A stretch of DNA of 64,000 nt from Hygrophila difformis. Lineage: Eukaryota > Streptophyta > Magnoliopsida > Lamiales > Acanthaceae. Below are positions 11,215 to 23,030 of this stretch, piece by piece. The DNA lies in the NCBI GenBank assembly GCA_030278955.1, contig JAOANR010000001.1:45100890-45164889 (forward strand), read 5' to 3'. Position numbers and translations under genes: made by a program. The first letter of the stretch is position 1; every line of letters starts with the position of its first letter. The notes under the pieces were generated by a model. That model did not search any database and had not been told where the DNA came from. It worked only from the letters and a program-made list of their open reading frames with translations.

Positions 11215-12084
11215 GCTGACTTCTCTCAACACAAGAAGAGATCCTTAGACACTTTGCAAGAATCAGCTTTGGGGAAACAGAAAGAATAGAAGGTTCTCCA
11301 CCCCTTAAGGGTTAGGTAGGTAGTTTAGTTAGTTTATTTTTCTTGCAAGTAATGTAGTTTTAGTTGTTTAGATCTTAGTTTAGTGTAGTGACAACCTGTT
11401 ACAACCTTCTAGTGTAGCCATTTGCATATTCTTTACTTGCTTTTTAGTTAGAGTGAACCCACCTTCAATCTAATGATGGTTTGGGTTATTTATCATGCTT
11501 TCACAGTGTTAATACAAGGAAAAATTTCCAGAAATGGGTTTTTATTCTCATGTGTTGACACTCTTTAATGCTTTCTTTTACAATAAATATGTAGAGTGTT
11601 TGTTTGTTTTAACTAGGATGCATTTATGATGCCCTAGTTGACTTACAAACCTAATAAATGCATGTTTGATAGATTTTGGTATGCTTTAAACCTTAGAGTA
11701 TCAAATAAGTGTTCTTAAGTTTAAGACTAATTTAGGGTCTGATAGCATTTATTCCACTGTCTGCTTTATTTTTCTGCCTTGGTGGCCGTTCTTATATTGC
11801 CTTAGATGATTTAAGTGTTCTTGTGTTCTGTTTGTTGTTCTTATCTTTTTAGTTGGTTTAGGATGCTTTATCTTTGAATCTCTTGTTTGTAGAAATAGGG
11901 TGTATTTCGTACCTTACCTATGTAAACATGCATAATGATTATTTCCTTAAAATGCTCACTACGGTGGTTGTGAGATGACACTGATGTGAAATGAAGGATT
12001 GAGTAAATCTCACCCATCATAAACCGCACAGTGTAATTCGAACTAGCACCCATGAGCACCAAAAACATCTTAGTATGGAAATTC

Positions 12085-12560
12085 CATGCAGTTCGAATTA
12101 GGAAGTTCGGTCTAAACCAAACTCCCTAAATAATTTGAACTGCATGACCAAATTTTCTCCTCATGAGATTCATGAGTAGGTTCGGTCTATGTAGTTCGAT
12201 TTAAACCGAACTGATTCATAGACCGAACAAGCTTGTGAATCACATTGTATGCATTCCATCCCCTTTTGCCTTGATTCATTTTATGTCTCTTACCTGTTCG
12301 AAATGCTTAGTTCGGTCTAGACCGAACTAACCTAGCAATTCGAACTCACTCATCATTTTGAAGTAAATGCCTTAGCCAAATTTGAACAAGGGAATGACTT
12401 CATCAGTTCGAATTGCCTAGTTCGGTTTAGACCGAACTAACTAACAATTCGAACTAGATGATGTTTCACTTCATTGTAAGGATTAATTGGGTAAGGAAAG
12501 TACTTCATTCCTCATGCATTGCTTAGTTCGGTCTATGTTGCCCCTTAGATCGAACTAACC
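12085..12560 (+). repeat. Palindrome array downstream of the LTR promoter (element A)
   Basis: Nested inverted repeats are very clear here. At 12179-12230 outer arms GTTCGGTCTATG / CATAGACCGAAC enclose AGTTCGATTTAAACCGAACT. At about 12295-12350 and 12404-12452 outer GTTCGAA-type arms enclose TAGTTCGGTCTAGACCGAAC-like cores. A further imperfect unit lies near 12525. Confidence 0.85.
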
Positions 12561-14014
12561 ATTTCCTTCTCTTTTAAAACTCCAAAAATATTTTATTTCT
12601 TGATTTGTGTAAGCTGCATGGGTGTATTGGGCTTAGGCCCATTATACCTAATTTTATCCATTACACATTTCATCCAATCGTGTCTAATTTTTGTGTGATT
12701 AATACTCGCACAACATCAAAAATATTTTCTTAGTCTCATTTCCATCCTTCATTGTGTGTATGAATGAGTAATGGGAAATATCACAGATCAATGTTGGTGA
12801 AAGGTCCCTTCACAGGGATACGACTAGCTCGTCTTCTGTGTATTGACTATTACTTGTTATTTTGCATGGTCTGATTGGAGATTGGTGGAAGATACGGAGA
12901 AAGGTCTCTTCACCGAGATACGATTAGTCACTCAGCCAACTCCTGATTAGATACAGTTTTCTTTTCTTTATCTGAATTTCAAACATGAATTTCAAGCTAT
13001 GGTAATGTTAGACAGTGTCGATCAACACTGTTATAATAATACAATAGTAAGAGACCATGTAGGTTTTTCCTCATTCATGGACAGTAGGACTCTCGATGAT
13101 AGCGATCACTGTCATTAAGGGATTCTTACTGTCTAAAAAATCATTCCATCTGGAATACTTGGGAGCCGGACAGCAGATGTTTGCAGTCCGGATAACCCCA
13201 ATTATTTCTGGCACTCTCTTTAGCCATTTCTTCTTATCTCAGGCTATTTCATCTCTGTGTATCAAATTCTGTCTAACCCCACCATATATTTTGGGGTATT
13301 TTATTTTACTTCTCTTATACATGTATGCATGATATTATTATGTAGACGTTGTGGTCATTATTATTTTGGAGATCCTTCTCCTTGGACATAGAAGTCTTGA
13401 TTCAAATCAGATGTTGCATAATAAATTTCCAACAAAAATTCCTTTATAAAATCCGGATCTGAGTAAGGGATAAATCCGACAGTTATGTCTAATTCATATT
13501 CCACCAGGGGTTGATTTTGAGAACTTAGAAGCAGAGTCAGCGATTAGGTCTCATTTAGACTGAAAGGATCTGTGTTTTAATTGAGAGCTTAGTACCTGTC
13601 TTGGGAATAATTTTCAAATATCAATTAGTTTCTCAAAATTGTTGTGTGTTGGAAATCTTATATTAAATACCGCATTAAGTCAGCATCCACTTGGATGTAG
13701 ATAAGATGTGATAGATAATACTAGAAGAACAACATATAGGCCTTGGCGAATTTCTGACATAAGGTTGAGTATTCCTTCGACTGCTATCTTCTTCTGCCAA
13801 AGTCTAAAATTGAGTCTTGAGTGAGTACATCCGAAGCAAGATCATTTATGGCCCTGTCTCGCTTGAGTTGTATCTCATAACTACCCAGATGTTGTAAGTC
13901 CTGTGGCTTATTGATATCTTGGGGGTTCTTGATCTGCATCTGGTCATCAAGACCAGGGGCTCTTTTATACTAATGGAAAGAGACGCTTTTTAAGACTTCC
14001 GAGTGATAGGATTT

Positions 14015-14645
14015 TAAATGCTTTCTTTACTGCTTTCTTTACTGCTTTCTTTACTGCTTTCTTTTAAATGCTTTCATAGAGGTCACTCGGAAGAAATTTA
14101 GGGTTGTCCATCTGTTAAAAGGTTTGGGAGTTATGGAATGGTTTGGGGCTTATTTTGAAAGCTTTTGGTGTGACCAGAGGAATGATAGGAGTACTTGGCA
14201 TGTCAACCAATGGCATGCTAGGTGTTGCTTATCCACCACAGATAAATAACCTAACCTCGCAAGGCCTGTGAACAAGGCCTGAGAAGGGAGTTATAAGTCT
14301 GTGGTATCTTAGATTTTGTTGCCTTAAAAGCATATAAACTCTTATTGTAAGTACCTGTCTGTTAAAGGGAACATGGTATAGAGAGCATGAGAGTTAGCTA
14401 ACTGAAGGATTATCCCGAGCTAAGATCTGTGTATTAAAAATAGAAGTTTAATTTTGTCTCATCTGAATCTTGTTCAATCTTCATTATTTTCCCCCTGTCC
14501 CTTCTGTCTCATTTTAAACTCGCTTTCTTAGAATAATTTTAATCGCTTTTGTAGCATACTTTACTGCTTCCTGAGAATAGAATTTAATTGCTTTCTAGAA
14601 TAATTTTATCATGCTTTGTAGAATAATTTTATTGCTTCCATAGTC
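14015..14645 (+). repeat. Short tandem motifs in the LTR: CTTTACTGCTTT and AATAATTTTA blocks
   Basis: CTTTACTGCTTT is repeated about four times at 14023-14063, and AGAATAATTTTA/GCTTTC motifs are scattered at 14525-14645. Related motifs occur in the element B LTRs near 16250-16400 and 32080-32230. Their purpose is unknown. Confidence 0.55.
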
Positions 14646-14973
14646 TAGTTTAAATTCTGTCAAAGTAGTTGTTAGAAATCTTTGCAAAACTTGAATCGAG
14701 TAACCGAGTGGAAAATCTTAGTAAACGACGTGGGCCCTGCTTCTATCGCACATCCTCCAGTGAACGATCCGGTCTTACTATAAATTACTGCAATTTTTTG
14801 ACACCGTGCGCTTTTGGGGGCACAGTTTCCTACATGAGCATGTAAAAACGTGACAACCTATAAATATATCCTTAATCCCAACTCCATCTTCATAATATGG
14901 TTTCATTAAATAAATTAAACCGGGGTTATTATTTTTAGAAAATACTCATAATGGGGATTTGTCAAAAGTTTCA

Positions 14974-15284
14974 TGGCAAGGATCTTCATGACATGAAACT
15001 ATGAAAAGTTTCATGATGCAAATCGCTGGGAACTTTCAGTGTGACAGACTGGAGGTTAAGATTGAATTGTCTACCCCGGCTGCACCGTGAAAGTTGTCAA
15101 AAGTTTCATGCCAGGGAGAATCACAGCGCCGTTGAAATTAGAACACCCCACATGAGTAATAAAAAGTGAACTATATCCTTAAACCCCTTCCCCATGAACC
15201 ATAAATTTTTTTTTTTCATTTAATAAATTCAATTTGGATACTTTAGAAAAATGCTCATATAGTGGGAAATTGTCAAAAGTTTCA
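14974..15284 (+). repeat. Second LTR-terminus copy and spacer to the right of element A
   Basis: 15128-15284 repeats the last 150 or so bases of the LTR, ending again GTCAAAAGTTTCA. The spacer 14974-15127 contains several TTTCATG motifs and, near 15073-15095 on the reverse strand, a stretch resembling the element B PBS region (GGTGC.GCCGGGG). Either the LTR really ends at 15284 with an internal duplication, or a piece of another copy lies here. Confidence 0.5.
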
Positions 15285-15908
15285 GTCGACAGGGTCACCG
15301 ACTGCGTGAATGCGAGACTCGGATGGAAAACATTCGCCGGTTAGAAGATTTGACTATGGATCCTAACAGGCCACATGACCAGGGTGTCCAAAATGGCAAC
15401 ACTGGGAGCAATGACACCCGTGGTATAGTCATACCCATTGCCCGCTGTGCCACAAAGCCCATCTGGTGTGCAAATACCCAAGGCGTGGAACTTGTTATAG
15501 GTGTGGTAGGGAAGACCACATGAATGCAATATTCATGAGGAGATGGTTGAGAAAAGGCTCGATTTGGTAAACCCTCATAAAGTAAATCGAGGAAGGACGG
15601 TGGGACGGTTGAATGTTATCAATCAAGCAGACGTGCCTGTGCAAGGTGATGCGACGGCAGGTACATTTCTTGTTTGAGTACACTACTTAAAATCCTGTTT
15701 TATTCTGGAACAAGTCGTTCCATCATATCACTAAGAGTATCACTTGAACTAGATCTACCTAAGTGCGATATGATTAGCTTAGGAATTCGATTACTTCCGG
15801 GAAAGGTGGTATCTTGATCTAAGAGATATGATGGAATCCCGAGTAATCAATAACTTAGAATTCTCTACGAACCTTGTGAAATTTCACCTTAGAGACTTTG
15901 ATGGAGGC
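15285..15908 (+). pseudogene. Chromovirus-like Gag/protease fragment (element F)
   Basis: A reading frame at 15439-15530 shows two zinc-knuckle-like motifs, CPLCHKAHLVC and CYRCGREDHMN, the second lacking its last Cys. Further on, after frame changes, comes GDATAGTFLV, and then ILFYSGTSRSIIS, which resembles the aspartic protease core ILFDSGATRSFIS with the catalytic Asp replaced by Tyr. This order fits the Gag-protease join of Ty3 chromoviruses. Element A's LTR end abuts it on the left and element B's target duplication on the right. Pol is absent; the 3' end of what may be the same element resumes at 35355. Confidence 0.65.
15904..15908. repeat. Target duplication, left copy (element B)
   Basis: GAGGC here and GAGAC at 35355-35359 flank the LTR ends. 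One mismatch is expected for an older insertion. Confidence 0.7.
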
Positions 15909-18344
15909 TGAAACATTTTACAATTTCCCACTATATGAGTATTTTTAAGAAAATAGAATAATCCCGGTTTGATTTTTATTTAATGAAACCAATTATGAAG
16001 ATGGAGTTGTGATTAGGGATATGTTTATAGGTTGTCACGTTTTTATATACTCATGTAGGAAACTGTGGCCCGAAAGCGCACGGTGTCAAAAATTGCAGTA
16101 ATTTATAGTAAGACCGGATCCTTCACTGGAGGATGTGCGATAGAAGCAGGGTCAACGTCGTTTACTGAGATTTTCCACTCGGTTACTCGATTCAAGCTTT
16201 GCATTGGTTTCTAAAGCTACTTGACAATAATTTAAACTAAACTATGAAAGCAATAAAATTATTCTACAACGTATGGTAAATTTATTCTAGAAAGCAATCA
16301 AATCTATTCTACAAAAGCAGATAAAGTTATTCTAAGAAAGCATTAAAATTATTCTAAGAAAGCATGTAAAATTATGCTACACTATCTAGAAAGCAAATCT
16401 AAAATGTGACAGAAGGGACAGGGAGGAAATAATAAAGATGGGACAAGATTCAGATGAAACACAATTAAACTTCCATTATAATTACGCAGATTTTTGCTTG
16501 GGATAGTTCGTCAGTTAGCTAACTCTCATGCTCTCTACACTATGTTCCCTTTAACAGACAGGTACTTACAGCGAGAATTTACATGCTCTTAAGACCTCAA
16601 AATCTAAGATACCACAAATTAATAACTGCCCCTGCCGAGGTATGTTATTTATCTGTGGTGGTTAAGCAACACCTAACATATCATTAGTTGATATGCCAAA
16701 TACTCCTATCATTCCCCCGGTCACGCCCAAAGTTTCAAATCAAGTCCCAAACCATTCCATAACTCTTAAACCTTACAACCGGCGGCCAACCTCTAATTCT
16801 TACGAGTAACCTCTATCAAAGCATTTAAAAGAAAGTACTAAAGAAAGCAGTAGGGAAAGCATTTAAAATCCTATCACTCGGAAGCTTCAAAAGTTCTCAT
16901 TCCGTTAGTATAAAAGAGCCCCTAGTCTTGGTGACCAGATGCAGATCAAGAACTCCCCAAATATCAATAAGCCACAGGGCTCACAACATATGGGTAGTTA
17001 TGAGATACAAACTAAATGAAACAGGTCCATAGATGAATCTGCTCCGGATGTACTCACTCAAGACTCAATTCTAGGCTTTGGCGGAAGAAGATAGCAGTTG
17101 AAAGAATACTCAACCCTACCTTAGAAATTAACCAAGGCCTACATGTTGTTCCTCCAGTATTATTTATCACATCTCATCTACAGCCAAGTGGACATTAATT
17201 TGATGCGATATCTAATATAAGATTTCTAATTTGATGCGATATCTAATATAAGATTTCCAACACATAGCAATTTTGAAAAACCAATTGATATTTGAAAATC
17301 ATTCCCTACACAGGTACTAAACTCTCAATTAAAACACAGATCCTTTCAGTCTAGATGAGACCTAATCGCTGACTCTGTTTCTAAGTTCACAAAATCAACC
17401 CCCAGTAGAATATGAGTTAATCATAACTGTCGAATTTATCCCTTACTCAGATCCGGATTTTATAAAGGAGTTTTTGTTGGAAATTCATTATGCACATCTG
17501 GTTTAGATCAAGACTCTTATGTCCAAGGGGAAGGATCCCAAAATAATATTGACCACAGTATCTACATAATAATATCATGCGTACATGTATATGAGAAACC
17601 AAAATAACATACCCCAAAATATATGGTGGGATTAGAAAGAATTTAGTACACAAAGAGGAATTAGCCTTGAGATAAGAAGAATTTGGGTAAAAAGAGTGCC
17701 AGAAATAATTGAGGTTGTCCGGACTGCAAACATCTGCTATCCGGTTCTCAAGTATTCCAGATGGAATGATTTTTAGATAGTGAGGAACCCTTAATGACAG
17801 TGCTTGCTATCATCGAGAGTCCTACTATCCATGAATGAGGAAAACCCACATTTTTTCTTACTAAAGTATTATCATAACAGTGTTGATCGACATTGTCTAA
17901 CATTACCGTAGCTTGAAATTCAGGTTTAAAATTAAGATAAAGAAAAGAAAACTGTATCTAATTAGGATTGGCTGAGTGGCTAATCGTTATCTCTATGAAG
18001 AGACCTTTTTGCCGAAGCTTCCACAAATCTCCAATCAGACCATGCAAAATAACGAGCAATAATTAATACACAGAAGACGAGCTAATCGTTATCCCGGTGA
18101 AGAGACCTTTTTGCCAACATTGATCTGTGATATTCGTTATTACCCATTCATACACACAATAAAAAGATGAAATTAAAAGAATATTTTTGGTATTATGTGA
18201 GTGTTAATCACACAATAATTTAGACACTAATGGTTGAGATGTGTAATGGACAAAATTAGATGAACTGGGCCTAAGCCCAATACACCCATGCAACTTACAC
18301 AACTCAAGAAAATAAAACATTTTGGAGTTTTAAAAATAAAGAGA

Positions 18345-18820
18345 GGAGGTCAATTCGGTTTACTGGATTAGATGCAATATAGACCGAATTGAAAATGCAT
18401 GAGGAATGAAGTATATCCTTATCCAATAATGCGAAATAACATCATCTAATTCGATTTATCTAAGCAATTCGGTATAAACCGAATTGGACAAAGCGAATTG
18501 ATGAGGTTATTCCCTTACTCAAATCTGGCATAAGGCATCTACTTCAAAATGAGGGTAATGCGATTTGCCAAGGAAATTCGGTATAAACCGAATTGGCAAA
18601 CCGAATTGGATTGACACGAAAAATAAACTAAGGCATGAAGGGATGGGTATGCATACAATGCGATCTCAAACGTCAATTCGGCTTGTATGGGTAATTCGGT
18701 GTAAACCGAATTGCTTGAGACCACATGAAGAAAAACAACAACGCTATTTTATCATGTAATTCAGTCTTCATGGGCAATTCGGTATAAACCGAATACCGAA
18801 TTGCCTTAGACCGAATTGCA
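18345..18820 (-). repeat. Palindrome array downstream of the LTR promoter (element B 3' LTR)
   Basis: Units contain AATTCGGTATAAACCGAATT or close variants, near 18350-18390, 18468-18490, 18577-18600, 18690-18715 and 18775-18800. The half-site TTCGGT is shared with element A, but the centre (ATAA or ATAT) and flanks (AA..TT) differ. Confidence 0.85.
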
Positions 18821-19677
18821 TGCAATATTCACATAAGTGTATTTTTGTGTTCACAAGTATCAATGCGGTTTCTAAGCTGATGCGGTTTATGATTGATGGG
18901 ATTGACCCCATGACTCATTTTACATCAGTGTCATCTCGCAGCCATACTTGTGAATATTTTGTGGATAATAACAGTGTACAAATTCAGTGGGTAATAGCAT
19001 GGTTTAAGCCCTAACTCTACAAACAAGAAATTCAAAGATTAATAACCCTAAAACAGCCTAAAAATCTAAGAACTCAAGCATAAAATTAAGAACACCAACA
19101 TTATCTAAGGCAACAATAAATATAAGATCTAGAACAAGAAAAGTAAAATAAAGCATCAAAACCTATTTCTACAAACCCTAAAATTATCTAAAACTTAAGA
19201 ACACCTATTTCAAGCTCTAAGGCATAAAACCATATCAAAAATCCACCAAACATGCATTTATTGAGAATGTAAGTCAACTAGAACATAATAAATGCAACCT
19301 AGTTGAAACAAACAAACATTCTACACATTTATTACTAAGGAAAGCATTTAAAGAGTGTCAAACACATGAAATAAAATACATTTCTGGAATTTTTCCTTGT
19401 ATTAACACTTGAAAGCATGATAAATAACCCAAAATCATCATTAGATTGAAGGGAGTGTTTATTCTAACTAAAAAGCATGTAAAGAGTTTGGAAATGGCTA
19501 CAGTAAATGGTAGTACCAGCTTGTTTACATCTAAAACTAAACTACATGCATGAAAAATAAACTAACTAAACTACCTGCCTAACCCTTAAGGGGTGGAGAA
19601 CCTCTGCCTTGTTCTTTTTGTCCCTTATCCGAATGTCAAAGTGTGTGTGAATTTTCTCAAATGTTGAGGAAGTCAGC

Positions 19678-19684
19678 TTTTATA
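19678..19684 (-). promoter_or_regulatory. LTR TATA box (element B 3' LTR)
   Basis: On the reverse strand the sequence reads GTATAAAAGCTGACTT, as in element A. The 5' LTR of element B lacks this region. Confidence 0.65.
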
Positions 19685-19784
19685 CTCTCTTTTCAGAATC
19701 CTAAGCCCATCAGGGCCCATTAACAGTAACATGCATTTTCCACGTGTTCCACAGCTTCATCTGGATGCATTTTGAATTCAATTC

Positions 19785-20220
19785 AATCTTCTCAGGCAAT
19801 TCGGTATAAACTGAATTGGTGAACATCGAATTGCATGAGGTCTCTCTTTCTTGGTCTTTGGCTGGGATGTGGTCTTTAACATCAATGCGGTTTTAAATGT
19901 AAGCCGAATTGGCTATTTCGAATTGCTCATGGCCTCCTGCTTGGCTTTCTGTTTTGAAGCGATTCGGTGTAATAGTTAATTCGGTATAACCCGAATTGAG
20001 CAATACCGAATTGCATCATCTCTCTTTTTGCTCTGGTCTTTCTTCCTTTCATTGGTGCAATGCGGTTTAGGAGTCAATTTGGTATATACCGAATTGCACA
20101 AACCGCATTGGGCATTTCGCATCTCCTCTCAACACTTAACCATTTTTCTTCTTTTCTTCAGCAATTCGGTTTACATGGGCAATTCGGTATAAACCGAATT
20201 GGTGTAAACCGAATTGATTT
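19785..20220 (-). repeat. Palindrome array upstream of the LTR promoter (element B 3' LTR)
   Basis: AATTCGGTATAAACCGAATT-type palindromes occur near 19798-19818, 19978-20000, 20077-20098 and 20180-20203, each partly framed by further TTCGGT half-sites. Confidence 0.8.
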
Positions 20221-20549
20221 TCAACACTTAGCCAAAATTCAGTTTGTGGGATTTTCATTCTTTTTCCCATCTTTTTTATTTTTGTGGGCTATTTTATTCT
20301 TTTGCCCATCTTTTCATTCCTTTTTCTTTTCTTTTTTCTTTTTTCATGTTTTTGGATTTTTCTACCACAAATACAATTAAAATTGCATATTTTTGTGTTT
20401 TTAATTACCAGCTTATTATTTTTACAAACTCGCATTAATTTTGTCGAATTCAACTGCTTTCTTATTATAATAAGATGTGAATACGATCAAAATGTCCGTC
20501 TCAGACAAGGAAATGGATTGGAAATAATGGACAATTTTGGCCATTATCA

Positions 20550-20570
20550 ACATCCTCACATTTAATATTG
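20550..20570 (-). promoter_or_regulatory. Polypurine tract (PPT) of element B
   Basis: On the reverse strand ATTAAATGTGAGGATGT stands directly before the LTR TGATAATGG, matching element A. Confidence 0.75.
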
Positions 20571-22246
20571 ATCGTCCCCGAGCAGTCAGAGTCAGTGCTC
20601 CTAAGAGCATGGACTCTGCACATTCAATCCATTTGCATGGCTTCAAAAATTTCATTCTTTTTATATTGGGATAAGACAATCAAAATTACAAGTATTAAAC
20701 TTTCTTCATTGCAGTGTTTAATGAAATGATATTTCTCACTTGAATAGGCATACAAATCAATCATTATTATTAATTTTTCTTGAATATATGTTTAGAAAAT
20801 TTCATTGGCTTAATTCTTGAATTCACGCATGACATGAACATTGATCAATCAAAACAGAGTCTCACATATAGTAAAAGCGGAAATTTCACTCACTCTCAAA
20901 GTTTTGGGGTTTAAATATTACGCTCATAATCAAGTTCAATTAAATTATCCCATAGGCTTTCAATTAGACCAACTCGCCACCTACTCATTTCTTCAAATCG
21001 AAATCCCGATGTCTTTTTTAAGGTTATAACGGGGCATACAGTTGTAACATTTGGTAAGGAAGTGAATTATTGGGCTAAGAAGTGACGCGAATCCATTCCA
21101 CCATAACATGACATATTTTTATTTAAAATCTATGATCATCACCATTTCTTTCTTTCTTTTGTTTTTTCTTTTCTATTGCAAGACATTAGACGATGTCTAA
21201 TTTGCTTTGTCAATTGCAATTTATTTTTGTTGAATGGAGCTCAACATTTTTCTCTTTTCTTTTTCTTTTCTTTTTTTTCTCTCTCTTTTTTTTTGATCGG
21301 TTTTTGAATACCGATTGATATTTTTTATGATCATAAACTATAATGCCGTGATGGAATTGATTCATGTACACTTCGGTTTGATTTTCTTGGTCTTGTTATA
21401 AAGATAGGGATAATATAGTGGCTTTAAGGAAAAATTAGGCTTAAAGGCTCAAGTTGGTTAATCCTAAAGGGAAAGTATTTTTGGGTTTGGATTTCAAATG
21501 AAGGCCAAAAATTTGGGTTTATCTAAGTGCCTCGATCATATGCTCGATTTCAGGAATATGGCATGGTCTTGAATCGGTCTCAATCGTAAGTTCGAGTGTC
21601 CTTTAATCGAAATGATTTTCACACAACAAAGAAATAATGAGTAAAAGTGACTTATGGCTCAGATTCACACGGTATGGTTTGATCATGTCATACCTTTATT
21701 CTTAAATTTAGCCTTTGAAAAATTCTTGCAATTTATTCAATCAAATTCTCAACATGAAAATTTTGTTTTTCTTTCAAGTGATCATATCATTGGATTTTTA
21801 TAGCTCATAACCTCAAAAATTTATATCATATATATTTTTAATTGTTTTATCCCAATTTAATAGTTTGAAAATTCAATCATTAGCCTAAATTCAACATGTG
21901 AATTTAGGTGACAGATTTATGCTTGTTTTATGCCGGTTATTTAATTGAAAGCAGTAAAAAGACACTGCGAACATGCAAAGCATGTCACAGTTTTGTTTTT
22001 GGCATGACAGTCACTTATTCATCTTGGACTGCCACGCATCTTTTCAAAATATTTTGAGAACTCAAAACAATATTCTCTTCGTGGAGAGCAGTAAATACAT
22101 CCGTTACAGGAGATTTCTAGATGATCGGATCGAATGTGCACAAAAATAAGAAAATCTCCTATATAATGTTTTCAGTTCAACTTAAATAAAATAGAACGCT
22201 AAAGACTCAGTCTTCCCTCAGCATCCTCATCTGCATTCCTTCTCTT
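20571..22246 (-). other. 3' noncoding region between the F-box gene and the LTR (element B)
   Basis: No supported ORF. From about 22110 to 20571 it is homologous to 8790-10360 of element A. It holds a T-rich stretch near 21200-21300. Confidence 0.7.
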
Positions 22247-22926
22247 CTAGTGGAAGAAGATTCTATACCAGTAGACGAAGTTTGTTAAGTCACAGGGTAA
22301 GCAGTGGGTGTCTTGTTCTTCTAAGCCTGCTCGGATCCTTGGACAGTAGACCCTTGGTCTCTGGTCTCCGAATAAATCAGGGGTGTCCTCGCACTGCATC
22401 AGCCATGAAATGGTGTTGGTGGCTGTGAATATCAGGACTGATCTGTCTGTTGTCATTTCTTCTATCATTTACCCCTGAAGAACTAGACCCTCGTCCAATT
22501 CGCTTAACAACATTAGTCCCCGTACGAAAATTGATGCTTTGTGGTTATCCTCAATTCCTGGTTTCAGCAGCTCACAGGCTCTCTCCCCATCCTCTAGCAC
22601 TGCGAATGCTTGCAACGCTGCTTGGAGCTGAAGGTTATAATTTTCTGCTTCCACACATTTTTGCAGAAGTTCCTTCTTTTGTCTTTTAATTCCCTGTTGC
22701 CACACCTTTAAAGTAGTGGTCTCCAGCTCGCATCTTTTATAGACGATGGGAAGATTCCCCGCGGCCCTGAATTTTCAGCATGTTCTCTTAATGGCAAAAA
22801 CTTTCTTAATGTCATCCTCTCGTATTCGGGAGAGGATTTCTCCTAGAAGTTCCAGCGGTAAGTCCAGCAGATTGGTCCTTTCGTCCAGGGAGATGTTGCC
22901 CCTGAAAAGATGGGAAGTATTAAATT

Positions 22927-22969
22927 TCTTCTTCTTCTTCTTCTTCTTCTTCTTCTTCTTCTTCTTCTT
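22927..22969 (-). repeat. (GAA)n/(CTT)n microsatellite by the splice acceptor
   Basis: About 14 uninterrupted CTT units on the + strand, within 30 bp of the exon 2 acceptor. It is purine-rich in the RNA, where such tracts can affect splicing. It is absent from element A. Confidence 0.9.
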
Positions 22970-22992
22970 TTTGTGGGAAAATTTCAGAAAAA

Positions 22993-23030
22993 ATCAACAT
23001 CCTCACATTTAGAGCAGCTCTAAATGTGAG
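22993..23030 (-). promoter_or_regulatory. Hairpin plus PPT-like motif at the intron end (element B)
   Basis: On the reverse strand CTCACATTTAGAGC pairs perfectly with GCTCTAAATGTGAG, followed by GATGTTGATTTT. It corresponds to 4296-4336 in element A. Confidence 0.65.

Larger units (their letters stand above)
1..14973 (+). mobile_element. Athila-type Ty3/gypsy element A (3' part, left end outside window)
   Basis: Seen in order: RNase H-integrase end of pol (3-1847), a hairpin plus PPT-like motif, a palindrome array, a TATA box, a spliced extra gene (2951-8701), a 3' noncoding stretch, a PPT (10361-10381) and an LTR (10382-14973). The order and the integrase match element B, whose Gag, DLG-type protease and very long LTRs place it in the non-chromoviral Athila/Tat lineage. 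The 5' LTR, gag, protease and RT lie left of the window. Coding parts contain stops, so the copy looks inactive. A second LTR-terminus copy at 15128-15284 makes the exact right end uncertain. Confidence 0.88.
10382..14973 (+). repeat. 3' LTR of element A (about 4.6 kb)
   Basis: It starts TGATAATGG after the PPT and ends GTCAAAAGTTTCA. Both ends match the LTRs of element B, where the boundaries are fixed by target duplications. It contains a TATA box (11208), two palindrome arrays and a pyrimidine-rich stretch near its end. ORFs inside it are short and unsupported. Confidence 0.85.
15909..20549 (-). repeat. 3' LTR of element B (4,641 bp)
   Basis: On the reverse strand it runs from TGATAATGG after the PPT to TTTCA before the target duplication. 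It keeps the TATA region (19678-19684) and both palindrome arrays. It aligns with the 5' LTR over its length except for about 0.9 kb missing there. Confidence 0.9.

Noticed and set aside
20060..20565. Overlapping + strand open frames rich in Phe and Ser inside the element B LTR
   Set aside because: They arise from T-rich LTR sequence and the palindromes, and are not conserved in element A.
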